DNA of 64,000 nucleotides, taken from the NCBI RefSeq assembly GCF_035593345.1, contig NZ_CP141606.1, forward strand, positions 930,001-994,000. Direction: 5' to 3'. The notes beneath the pieces were generated by a model. That model did not search any database and was not told the DNA's origin. It worked only from the letters and a program-made list of their open reading frames with translations. The stretch's first letter is position 1; each line of letters opens with the position of its first letter. Shown here piece by piece: positions 57,097 to 64,000 of this stretch. Made by a program: the position numbers and the translations under genes. The stretch comes from Lelliottia sp. JS-SCA-14. Lineage in GTDB: Bacteria > Pseudomonadota > Gammaproteobacteria > Enterobacterales > Enterobacteriaceae.

Positions 57097-58167
57097 TCAC
57101 CCTTTCGGGAAAATCCAGACGTGCTTTTCCGGTAACGCCAGGTGGCAATGCTGCGGATCGCGAACCTCAGTGCCATAGGCGCGGATCACGAAATCATCGC
57201 CGCTGGTGCGGAACAGGTATTCCCAGCGATCGCCGAGATACATGCTGGTCAGGAGTGGGAGTTCGAACTGATTTTCCCCTGGCCCGTCGACTAATGCCAC
57301 GCGTTCAACGCGGATCACTGCCGTGCCTTCCTGGCCGCTTTGCACACCCTCGGCGGCTTTGCCCCACAGAGACCAGCCGCTGCCTTCGATGCGCGCTTTG
57401 CCGTCGCGCACCTCGGTAATTTTGCCGTGCAGGCGGTTGTTGCTCCCCATAAACTCGGCGGTGAACAGCGTTTTTGGCGAACCGTACATCTCCTGCGGTG
57501 TGCCCTGTTGCTCGATTTTGCCGTTGTTGAGCAGCAGGATGCGGTCAGAAATCGCCATCGCCTCATTTTGGTCGTGCGTCACCATCAGCGCCGACAGCCC
57601 GAGCTTGATGATCAGCTCGCGCAGGAACACGCGGGCTTCTTCACGCAGCTTGGCGTCGAGGTTCGACAGGGGTTCATCCAGCAGGATCACCGGCGGGTTA
57701 TAAACCAGCGCACGGCCAATCGCCACGCGCTGCTGCTGACCACCGGAAAGCTGATGCGGATGGCGTTTGCCCAGATGTCCCAGCCCGAGCTGATCCAGCA
57801 CATCCTGCACCCGCTGGGTGATCTCTTTGGCCGGCACTTTGCGCAATTTCAGCGGGTAGGCCACGTTCTCAAACACCGTTTTGTGCGGCCACAGGGCGTA
57901 AGACTGAAACACCAGCCCGAGATTACGCTCTTCGGCGGGCACTTCGCTGCGTGGCGTTCCGTCATACACTTTGTTGTTGCCGATGACGATCGCGCCCTGA
58001 GTGGGTTTTTCCAGCCCGGCGACGGCGCGCAGCAGCGTGGTTTTGCCGCTGCCCGAGGGCCCCAGCAGCGACACCACTTCGCCGCGCTTCAGGTTCATGG
58101 ACACACCCTTCAACACCGGATTGTCGCCGTAGGTTAAATGCAGATTCTCGACCGTTAACTCAATCAT
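57097..58167 (-). CDS. ABC transporter ATPase, ferric/phosphonate/hexose-phosphate type (CysA/FbpC-like)
   Basis: 356 residues from ATG at 58167 (MIELTVENLHLTYGDNPVLKGVSMNL). Walker A is LGPSGSGKTTLLRAVAGLE, Q-loop VFQSYALWPH, signature LSGGQQQRVAIGRALV, Walker B VILLDEPLSNLDAKLRE and the H-loop VTHDQNEA. A C-terminal TOBE-type domain follows residue 240. It is the third gene of the operon binding protein-permease-ATPase and overlaps the permease by eight bases. Confidence 0.92.
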   Translation of the reverse strand: MIELTVENLHLTYGDNPVLKGVSMNLKRGEVVSLLGPSGSGKTTLLRAVAGLEKPTQGAIVIGNNKVYDGTPRSEVPAEERNLGLVFQSYALWPHKTVFENVAYPLKLRKVPAKEITQRVQDVLDQLGLGHLGKRHPHQLSGGQQQRVAIGRALVYNPPVILLDEPLSNLDAKLREEARVFLRELIIKLGLSALMVTHDQNEAMAISDRILLLNNGKIEQQGTPQEMYGSPKTLFTAEFMGSNNRLHGKITEVRDGKARIEGSGWSLWGKAAEGVQSGQEGTAVIRVERVALVDGPGENQFELPLLTSMYLGDRWEYLFRTSGDDFVIRAYGTEVRDPQHCHLALPEKHVWIFPKG

Positions 58168-59929
58168 GTAATTTGACTCCAAAACGAAGGGCAATACCCA
58201 GACCGACGACCACCAGCAGGATGTTAATAAAGGAGAGCGCGGCCACGATATCAATCGCGCCTGCCGCCCACAGGGAAACCAGCATCGAGCCGATGGTCTC
58301 CGTGCCCGGCGAAAGCAAGTACACGCCGGTAGAATATTCACGCTCGAAAATCAGGAACATCAACAGCCACGAACCAATCAGACCGTAGCGAGAGAGCGGG
58401 ATCGTCACGTGGCGGGTGATCTGTCCGCGCGTGGCCCCGGTGCTGCGCGCCGCTTCTTCCAGCTCTGGCGCCACCTGCAGCAGCGTGGAGGAGATGAGTC
58501 GCAGGCCGTAAGCCATCCACACCACGGTGTAGGCCAGCCAGACGCTGAAGATGGTGCTGCGAAGCGATCGCAGCCAGACAATCAGGTTATCGCGCAGCCA
58601 CTGCGACCACGGCATCCCGGAAAGCCAGCCCGTTTTCAGGGCGTTATCCAGCCACATCGGCAGGAACAGGAACACCCACAGGAACGCCAGACCGGCGAGC
58701 AGGCCCGGCACCGCGCGTGGTACCAGCACGCTGTAATCGAGGAAGCGCGTGGTGTTGTCCGGCTTACGGTGCATGGCGATGCCGATAAACAGATAGCAAA
58801 CCACCGCCAGCGCGCCGCCGAACACGCCAATCGCCATCGAGTTGACGATCGCACGCAGCAGGTTCGGCTGCTGCCAGATGGTGCGGAAAGTGTTGATCGA
58901 CAGCTCATCCCAAATCGACACGCCCACGCCCCAGTTGGAGATAAACGCGCGCAGCACCACGCCCAGCAGCGGGACGCCAATCGTCACCGTCAGCCAGAAG
59001 GCGACAAGGGCACCGGCGACCCAGCGCCATTTGCCGAGCGGCAACGCGCGTGCCTGAGAGGCTTTGCCTTTCATAGTGACAAAACGGTTGGCGGTACGCA
59101 TCAGGCGGCGCTGGAGCATCACCAGCGGGATGGTGATACAGATCAGCACCACCGCGACGGCGGCCATCAGATGGTAAGACGGCGTGCCGAGTTTATTGGT
59201 CAGCTGGTACAGGTAAGTCGCCAGCACCATGTTGCCTTCCGGATCGCCGAGCACCAGCATCAGGCCGAACACTTCCAGCCCGAGGAAAAACAGCAGCACG
59301 ACGGCGTAGAGAATAGAAGGGCGCACCATCGGCAGGCTGACGGCGGTCATGACCTGCAACGGCGACGCCCCGGCGATACGCGCGGCTTCTTCCACATCAG
59401 ACCCGACGCTGCGCAGCGCCGAGGAGATATACAGATAGGCGTGCGGAACGTGCGTCAGGCCGGCAATCACCACGATGCTCGACATGTCGTAGATATTCCA
59501 CGGCACAAAGCCGATCAGCGACTGCGCCCACAGGGAGAAGAACCCCACCGGGCCCGCGGCCACCACGTAGCCAAAGCCGAGTACCATCGGCGAGACAAAG
59601 ATCGGCACGAGGATCAGCGGCTCGATCAGGCGGCGGCCGGGGAGGTCGGTTCGCACCATCAAAAAGGCCAGCACGCCCCCGAGTGGAATGGCGATCGCCA
59701 CCAGGCCGAAGGCGAGAATAAAGCCACTTTTCAGCGCCTTATAAAAATCCGGGTCGGTGAAAATGAAGCCAAATGACTCCAGGCTCCACTCTTTCGACGG
59801 GGAAAAGAACGGCGCGGATAAGAAACTTTGTATCACGATGAACGACAAAGGGATGTAGATCACCAGCGCCGTGATCAACACCACCACGCCGCGTGGCAGG
59901 CTTTGCCATTTTCTTTGTAAGGCTTGCAT
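58160..59929 (-). CDS. Fused two-domain ABC permease (about 12 membrane segments)
   Basis: 589 residues from ATG at 59929 with AGGGA six bases upstream; ATG at 59965 is a weak alternative. Two homologous halves each carry an EAA-type loop (EEAARIAGASPLQVMTAVSLPMVRPSI and EEAARSTGATRGQITRHVTIPLSRYG). Such fused permeases occur in ferric (FbpB), 2-aminoethylphosphonate and AfuB-type importers. It forms the membrane channel alone with two copies of the ATPase. Confidence 0.9.
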   Translation of the reverse strand: MQALQRKWQSLPRGVVVLITALVIYIPLSFIVIQSFLSAPFFSPSKEWSLESFGFIFTDPDFYKALKSGFILAFGLVAIAIPLGGVLAFLMVRTDLPGRRLIEPLILVPIFVSPMVLGFGYVVAAGPVGFFSLWAQSLIGFVPWNIYDMSSIVVIAGLTHVPHAYLYISSALRSVGSDVEEAARIAGASPLQVMTAVSLPMVRPSILYAVVLLFFLGLEVFGLMLVLGDPEGNMVLATYLYQLTNKLGTPSYHLMAAVAVVLICITIPLVMLQRRLMRTANRFVTMKGKASQARALPLGKWRWVAGALVAFWLTVTIGVPLLGVVLRAFISNWGVGVSIWDELSINTFRTIWQQPNLLRAIVNSMAIGVFGGALAVVCYLFIGIAMHRKPDNTTRFLDYSVLVPRAVPGLLAGLAFLWVFLFLPMWLDNALKTGWLSGMPWSQWLRDNLIVWLRSLRSTIFSVWLAYTVVWMAYGLRLISSTLLQVAPELEEAARSTGATRGQITRHVTIPLSRYGLIGSWLLMFLIFEREYSTGVYLLSPGTETIGSMLVSLWAAGAIDIVAALSFINILLVVVGLGIALRFGVKLHD

Positions 59930-59965
59930 AGGGTTTCCCTGGCTGTTGACCCTGAAGAACGACAT

Positions 59966-60048
59966 GGGTTGCCGGATGCGCAGCGCTTATCCGGCCAACT
60001 TTTTGTAGGCCCGGAAAGGCGTGAGCTGCCACCGGGCAATCAGACGTA
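59966..60048. repeat. REP hairpins between binding-protein and permease genes
   Basis: GTTGCCGGATGCGCAGCGCTTATCCGGCC and GTAGGCCCGGAAAGGC ... GCCACCGGGC are two enterobacterial REP units. Placed after the binding-protein gene they can stabilise its message and reduce permease expression, as in other importer operons. Confidence 0.7.
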
Positions 60049-60054
60049 GTGAGG

Positions 60055-61146
60055 TTATTTACCTGCCGCTTCGCGCCACTGTTTGATGTAATCGAGGCGT
60101 TTTTTCGGCTGCAGGTATTCCAGCAGGCTTTCATCCACCGGAATCGGCTTCAGGGCATTGCCCAGCATTTTGGTCATGCCGTCGATGTCGTTTTTGCCTT
60201 CGATATCGTTACGGATGGACGGGATGTCGGCCTGGTTCGCCAGAATGCTCTGGCCTTTCTCCGACAGTACGTAGTCAAACCACAGCTTCGCGGCGTTGCT
60301 GTTTTGCGCCTGCTGGCTGATGAACGACACGCGTGACAGCACCAGGGTGTAATCCTTCGGATACGAAATGCCGAGCGATGGGTCTGTTTTCGCACGGGCT
60401 TCGGCGTATGAGCCCAGAATGTTAAAGCCAATCAGGTTTTCGCCGGAGGAGACGCGTTCCATCATGGTGCCGGTGGAGGACTGCACGGCTAAACCGCCTT
60501 TGGCGACGTCAGCCAGGGTTTTGAAGTAGTTCGGATCGGCTTTGGAATCCTGTACCGAGAGCATAAAGCCGAGGCCCGATTTCTCGATATCGTAGGTGGT
60601 GACTTTGCTTTTGAATTTATCGGTCTGGCTGGCGATCAGTTTTGCCAGCGAGGCGTGGGAATCCGGCACTTCGTTCGCCGGGATCATGCGCTTGTTATAG
60701 ATAAACACCACCGGCTCGTAGGTGGTGCCGTAGGCTTTGTCGCTCCATACCGCCCATTTTGGCAGCTGGCTCTGCTCAGGCGATTTGTACTCCATGGCAT
60801 AGTCGGTGGCGAGCTTCAGGCCGGTGTCCATAGAAGAACTCCAGACTACATCGCCGCTCCCGCTACCGGACGCCTGTTCGCTGATAAAACGGTTGTACAG
60901 TTCGGTACTGTTCATATCGTTGTATTCAACTTTGATGCCCGGATAGGTTGCCTCAAAACCCTTAATCAGCGGCCCGGCGGCTTTGGTATCGGTGGTGGAG
61001 TAGATCACCACTTTGCCCTCTTTGGTCGCGGCATCGACGACTTTCTGATAGTCCGCCGGATAGCCTTGCGGCAGGGCGGACAGGGCAGAGACAGAGAACA
61101 GCACAGTAGCGGTAAGCAGAGAAATACGGAATGTTGTGTTCGACAT
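60055..61146 (-). CDS. Periplasmic solute-binding protein (family 1, ferric/phosphonate/hexose-phosphate class)
   Basis: 363 residues. The signal peptide MSNTTFRISLLTATVLFSVSALSA precedes LPQGYPADYQKVVDAATKEGKVVIYSTTDTKAAGPLIKGFEATYPGIKVEY, the signature of the Fe3+/phosphonate-binding group (FbpA/AfuA/PhnS-like). YNRFISEQASGSGSGDVVWSS follows. The substrate cannot be decided from sequence. Iron-binding members use Tyr pairs; the hexose-phosphate AfuA does not. The neighbouring regulator/sensor pair points to a metabolite rather than iron. Confidence 0.88.
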   Translation of the reverse strand: MSNTTFRISLLTATVLFSVSALSALPQGYPADYQKVVDAATKEGKVVIYSTTDTKAAGPLIKGFEATYPGIKVEYNDMNSTELYNRFISEQASGSGSGDVVWSSSMDTGLKLATDYAMEYKSPEQSQLPKWAVWSDKAYGTTYEPVVFIYNKRMIPANEVPDSHASLAKLIASQTDKFKSKVTTYDIEKSGLGFMLSVQDSKADPNYFKTLADVAKGGLAVQSSTGTMMERVSSGENLIGFNILGSYAEARAKTDPSLGISYPKDYTLVLSRVSFISQQAQNSNAAKLWFDYVLSEKGQSILANQADIPSIRNDIEGKNDIDGMTKMLGNALKPIPVDESLLEYLQPKKRLDYIKQWREAAGK

Positions 61147-61301
61147 TGTAATTAACCTTTCAGTTACATTTTATTAGTCAAAACTCAACATAGCGGATGG
61201 CGATTTACAGACAATAGGGGGGAACGAGCTCTGTTGCCGAAGTGTGATTGCTGGCCTTTTTTTAGCAATTAACACCATAGAAACCACGGGTGATTGGTTT
61301 T

Positions 61302-61363
61302 TTGCCGGGTGGCGGCTGCGCCTTACCCGGCCTACAAAAGCCACAAGGACACGAAACGTAGGC
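61302..61363 (+). repeat. 62-bp perfect repeat, copy 1
   Basis: Identical at every base to 62587-62648. It contains a REP element with GCCGGGTGGCGGC and GCCTTACCCGGC. A second shared REP half (GTAGGCCCGGTAAGCGCAGC...) follows at 61420-61451. Confidence 0.9.
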
Positions 61364-61803
61364 GGTTGTTTTAAACCGCCCATCCCAAACCTCCCAACCG
61401 ACAAAAGCGTGATGACCTTGTAGGCCCGGTAAGCGCAGCGCCACCGGGCGGATGTTTTAAACAGTGCAGCGGATGCCTTAAGGGGAATGGTGGGGGTTCT
61501 GGTTCAGTGGGGAGGCGGAGTAATTAATACAGCTTGTCCTCATCATGCTGATTAACACGAATATCTATAGACATGCTGTAATGTCCTGAAACGTCACTTC
61601 CGGCCGCATACTGGCATCCGCAGCTTAAAGCATGCGATGAAAAAATGTTTATGGAAACGGTGGCGTCATGGTTTTTTGAGCATCAGCAATTGCTGCAACG
61701 GTAAATGCCTGGCGGGAATTGTATTTTTAACTCAATTTATGACTGAGTCGTAAGAAGTGAAGCATCCGCTCTTCGCTCAAAACAGCCACTCCCCCCGCAT
61801 CCC

Positions 61804-61830
61804 AAAACCTCCCGGCCCTCAGGCCGGGAG
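61804..61830 (-). terminator. Terminator of the symE-like gene
   Basis: CTCCCGGCC and GGCCGGGAG form a 9-bp stem around CTCA; on the minus strand a GTTTT run follows, just after the gene's stop at 61839. Confidence 0.7.
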
Positions 61831-61838
61831 CAGTCCCG

Positions 61839-62321
61839 TCAACTTCCCCCACGAATCAAACCATCCTCCGGTTTACGGCGGATCACTGGGATATTGCCGG
61901 TATCGTTCAGGGGATAAGGGAAGGTTTTGAGCCAGGTGGCGACTCTGCGCTGGTTAATATCAATGAAGCTCAGACCTTCCAGGCAGCCCCACAGCTCGCG
62001 GGTATTTTGCGGGGTGATGACGATGCAATCCGGCATGACGCGGATTTTGACCGGCATTCCGTCGAAAAATCCGGCTCTCTTCAGCCATTCGCCCTGAAGG
62101 GGAATATAGCTCTGGCGGATCCGCGAATGCAGCTCGCAGCAGGCGGCGCTGGATTCCGGGGTGTCGGCTCTGGGGTGGATTGCGGCGGCATCTGGCGCTT
62201 TTCCGTGCAGACGGCGGGCGCTGGTTTTGCGAGTCACCTCGGGAAAACGATCATTAGCCTCTGATCCTGGAAGATCTGTTTGGGCCACGATGGGATCTGG
62301 CATACACTTCTGAACAGCCAT
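61839..62321 (-). CDS. SymE-like SOS-induced toxin
   Basis: 160 residues. The C-terminal half carries the SymE-type AbrB/MazE-like fold: SYIPLQGEWLKRAGFFDGMPVKIRVMPDCIVITPQN (compare the SymE pattern ITLKGQWLEAAGF..V.VKVMEGCIVLT). The N-terminal 60 residues are extra relative to E. coli SymE (113 residues). A strong ribosome site (AAGGAG, seven bases upstream) precedes ATG at 62321. SymE in E. coli is a LexA-controlled toxin that compacts nucleic acid and is repressed by the antisense RNA SymR. A LexA box is present here (next entry). Whether an antisense RNA exists cannot be seen. Confidence 0.8.
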   Translation of the reverse strand: MAVQKCMPDPIVAQTDLPGSEANDRFPEVTRKTSARRLHGKAPDAAAIHPRADTPESSAACCELHSRIRQSYIPLQGEWLKRAGFFDGMPVKIRVMPDCIVITPQNTRELWGCLEGLSFIDINQRRVATWLKTFPYPLNDTGNIPVIRRKPEDGLIRGGS

Positions 62322-62470
62322 AAATAACTCCTTCTAAGTTGTTTGTGGTAAGCGGCGTGAAGGTGTTCCTGCACCTTTGCGCTGCGTCTTCTTAATTACC
62401 TTACTTTAATGCCTTTCTTTTAATTCCCTGGTTCAACCTTGTTAATTGCGCGCGTGCCTATTCTACCTTG

Positions 62471-62486
62471 CTGGATATAAATACAG
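62471..62486 (-). promoter_or_regulatory. LexA box of the symE-like gene
   Basis: CTGGATATAAATACAG keeps the CTG-N10-CAG core with an alternating TA centre. It overlaps the region just upstream of the -10-like TAGAAT on the minus strand, as expected for SOS repression. Confidence 0.75.
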
Positions 62487-62586
62487 GCGCTGCCATTATG
62501 GGCAATGTTGTTAAATGCGAGGACGCTTCAGCGAAAAGTGCAGGGGAATGTAACGGTTGCAGGAATGGCTGAACGGAGCCCGCGAA

Positions 62587-62648
62587 TTGCCGGGTGGCGG
62601 CTGCGCCTTACCCGGCCTACAAAAGCCACAAGGACACGAAACGTAGGC
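62587..62648 (+). repeat. 62-bp perfect repeat, copy 2
   Basis: Identical to 61302-61363, 1285 bases away in the same orientation; it continues into the same REP half as the first copy. Confidence 0.9.
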
Positions 62649-62677
62649 CCGGTAAGCGCAGCGCCACCGGGCGGTTG

Positions 62678-63370
62678 TTACGGGACTTTTCGATACAGCC
62701 TTCGCGGATGCCCGATGCTGCCATATTGCAACTCCGCGCTAATCAACTTCGCTTCCACACAATATTCCAGGTAACGCCGACAGGTGGTTTTGCTGATGCC
62801 GGTTTTTTCCACCACCTGTTCCACGGACCAGTTGGTGTCGGGATCGACGGTGAAAACCTGCTTCACCCGCTCGAGGGTATTGGGTTCGATGCCTTTGGTT
62901 GATGGTACCGCGGAGGTGTCGGCGGCGGGGAGATTAAACAGCTTGTCCAGCGCGTGCTGATCGACCACTTTTTGCTGGCGCAGGGTGTGGACCAGCAGCA
63001 TAAAGCGCTCCAGCGACGCCCGCAGGCGCTGGAAAAAGACCGGTTTGATGAGGTAATCAAACGCCCCGCTGCGCATGGCGTGGCTGCAGGTCTGCATATC
63101 GCTGGCGGCGGTGATAAAAATCACCGAGCATTCGAAGCTTTTCAGCAACGGGCTGTCAATCAGGTCCACGCCCTGACCGTCCGGGAGATAGTTATCGAGC
63201 AGGATCAGCCGCGGCTGGTGGCGCTGCAACAGGGCGCGGGCCTCCTCAATCGTCCCCGCGATCCCGACCACGCGCAGGTGGAAATTCTGCTCGATATACT
63301 CGCGATGCAGCCCGGCAAGGTGCGGCTCATCTTCCACAATGACGACATCAAGCGGCTGGCTGTGCGTCAT
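62678..63370 (-). CDS. DcuR/CitB-family response regulator
   Basis: 230 residues from ATG at 63370, with GGAGGAG upstream. The receiver domain has the acidic pocket (VVIVEDEPHLAG), phospho-acceptor Asp59 in LILLDNYLPDGQG, Thr/Ser in VIFITAAS and Lys in FDYLIKPVFFQRL. The C-terminal HTH is SVEQVVEKTGISKTTCRRYLEYC, as in DcuR, DpiA and CitB. It probably controls the ABC importer or a linked gene. It overlaps the sensor gene by 23 bases. Confidence 0.92.
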   Translation of the reverse strand: MTHSQPLDVVIVEDEPHLAGLHREYIEQNFHLRVVGIAGTIEEARALLQRHQPRLILLDNYLPDGQGVDLIDSPLLKSFECSVIFITAASDMQTCSHAMRSGAFDYLIKPVFFQRLRASLERFMLLVHTLRQQKVVDQHALDKLFNLPAADTSAVPSTKGIEPNTLERVKQVFTVDPDTNWSVEQVVEKTGISKTTCRRYLEYCVEAKLISAELQYGSIGHPRRLYRKVP

Positions 63371-64000
63371 GGACTCCTCCTGTCTCAAAAGGAATGAACA
63401 CCGAAAACAGCGTGCCCTGCGGCGTGTTGTCCGTCACTTCAATACTGCCACCGGCCCCTTCCACATAGCCTGCCACCAGATAAAGACCAATACCGTGCTC
63501 GGCCCCCGCCGGTTCCTCGCCTTGCGGTTTGCTGGTCACGCCCTGCTCAAACAGATGCGGCTTGAGGGCATCTTCCACGCCGCTGCCCTGGTCGGCGACT
63601 TCAATCAGCAGATCCCGATTGCGGTCCGAAATATAAAGTTCGACGGGCGCGCGGGGTAGGGGCGTTTTCAGCGTGGCGTCGACAGCGTTATCCAGCAGAT
63701 TACCGATCACCGACATCAGCGCCGTTTCGCTGATCCCCGGCGGAATGCGCATCAGCTGACAGACGGGATCAAACTGCAGCTCGATCCCTTTTTCCCGCGC
63801 GCTGACGTATTTCCCCAGCAACAGCCCGCACAGCGCCGGGGAGGTAAAGCGCGAGGAGACAAAATCCAGCACCTTCTGCGCACCTTCCGACTGGGCCTGA
63901 ATGTAGCGGATCGCATCCTCATAGCGCTGCATTTGCAGCAGGCCGACCAGCGTGGCGGTCCAGTTCAGCTGCTCGTGGCGCATGATGCGCAGGTTGTCGG
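63348..64000 (-). CDS. Sensor histidine kinase (CitA/DcuS family), C-terminal part, cut by window edge
   Basis: At least 217 residues; the frame continues past 64000 with DNLRIMRHEQLNWTATLVGLLQM, whose His is the expected phospho-site of DcuS/CitA kinases (…RHE.LN…). The ATP-binding boxes are N (SVIGNLLDNAVDAT), G1 (DQGSGVEDALKPHLFEQGVTSK) and G2 (GAEHGIGLYLVAGYVEGAGG). The sensor PAS and membrane segments are outside the window. It is the partner of the regulator that follows. Confidence 0.9.
   Translation of the reverse strand, partial: DNLRIMRHEQLNWTATLVGLLQMQRYEDAIRYIQAQSEGAQKVLDFVSSRFTSPALCGLLLGKYVSAREKGIELQFDPVCQLMRIPPGISETALMSVIGNLLDNAVDATLKTPLPRAPVELYISDRNRDLLIEVADQGSGVEDALKPHLFEQGVTSKPQGEEPAGAEHGIGLYLVAGYVEGAGGSIEVTDNTPQGTLFSVFIPFETGGVHDAQPAA

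Larger units (their letters stand above)
61147..61838. other. Intergenic region with REP repeats, no gene
   Basis: About 690 bases. REP elements lie at 61302-61451; the copy 61302-61363 is identical to 62587-62648. A symE terminator is at 61804-61830. The remaining sequence contains no frame I can support on either strand. Confidence 0.5.
62322..62677. other. Promoter and REP region between the symE-like gene and the response-regulator gene
   Basis: About 355 bases without a gene. It holds the symE-like promoter with a LexA box at 62471-62486 and a -10-like TAGAAT (minus strand, 62460-62465), which leaves a 5' leader of about 130 bases. The second 62-bp repeat copy and a REP element lie at 62587-62674. 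Confidence 0.6.

Noticed and set aside
58409..59776. 455-codon plus-strand frame across the permease gene
   Set aside because: Antisense shadow of the permease; composition is His, Arg and Gln-rich, as in shadow frames.
57097..61146. Firm naming of the importer as a ferric transporter or AfuABC
   Set aside because: Family members for ferric ion, 2-aminoethylphosphonate and hexose phosphate are too alike to separate by eye.
61147..62677. CRISPR-like repeats
   Set aside because: Repeats are two REP copies 1285 bases apart, without regular spacing.

Overview
The window is a chromosomal segment of an enterobacterium of the family Enterobacteriaceae, most like Enterobacter or a close relative. 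The evidence is the gene order dkgB-yafC-yafD-yafE-mltD-gloB-yafS-rnhA/dnaQ-aspV ... yafV-fadE-gmhA-yafJ-yafK-dinB-pepD-gpt-frsA-crl-phoE-proB-proA-thrW. This is the E. coli K-12 backbone order with near-identical proteins, but with Enterobacter-type insertions and REP elements. The species is inference; no database search was run.

Layout. (1) 1-8400 is the right end of a type VI secretion (T6SS) island: a decayed IS3-family element (1-522), an AT-rich gap, then one tight operon tssB-tssC-tssK-tssL-tssJ-tssE and a TagA/VasL-like gene. A 16-bp copy of the 3' end of tRNA-Asp at 8384-8399, followed by an rrn/tRNA-type terminator and dkgB, marks the island border. It implies insertion at aspU, the tRNA-Asp that lies before dkgB in E. 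coli. (2) 8562-17826 is core backbone ending in the intact aspV tRNA gene. (3) 18208-25985 is an accessory peptide-uptake operon: a FadR-type GntR regulator, two OppD/OppF ATPases, a solute-binding protein, two permeases and a cytoplasmic gamma-glutamyltransferase-like enzyme. A perfect 12-bp-arm palindrome lies upstream. (4) 26040-40929 is core backbone with recognisable FadR, LexA and Pho operator sites.

(5) About 41100-56440 is a genomic island in the 3' end of thrW (tRNA-Thr-CGT). It has an imperfect att copy at 56421-56438 and matching 22-bp arm-type repeats just inside both ends, but no integrase was found. The cargo looks like defence. It contains a translationally coupled trio (TerB_N/TerB/TerB_C membrane-anchored protein, BrxD/DUF2791-like ATPase, Lhr-like SF2 helicase), then on the other strand an AT-rich SF2 helicase with a C-terminal PD-(D/E)xK-like nuclease domain and a GC-richer UPF1/Dna2-like SF1 helicase with a coiled coil, and an orphan 209-residue protein. 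The three blocks differ visibly in base composition, as in a patchwork cargo hotspot.

(6) 56591-64000 holds a GNAT acetyltransferase, an ABC importer (ATPase, fused 12-TM permease, binding protein of the ferric/phosphonate/hexose-phosphate class), a SymE-like toxin gene with a LexA box in its promoter lying between two copies of a 62-bp REP-containing repeat, and a DcuR/CitB-type response regulator with its sensor kinase cut by the window edge.

The most promising material for an undescribed system is the TerB_N / BrxD-like / Lhr-helicase operon at 42086-47907 and its helicase neighbours.
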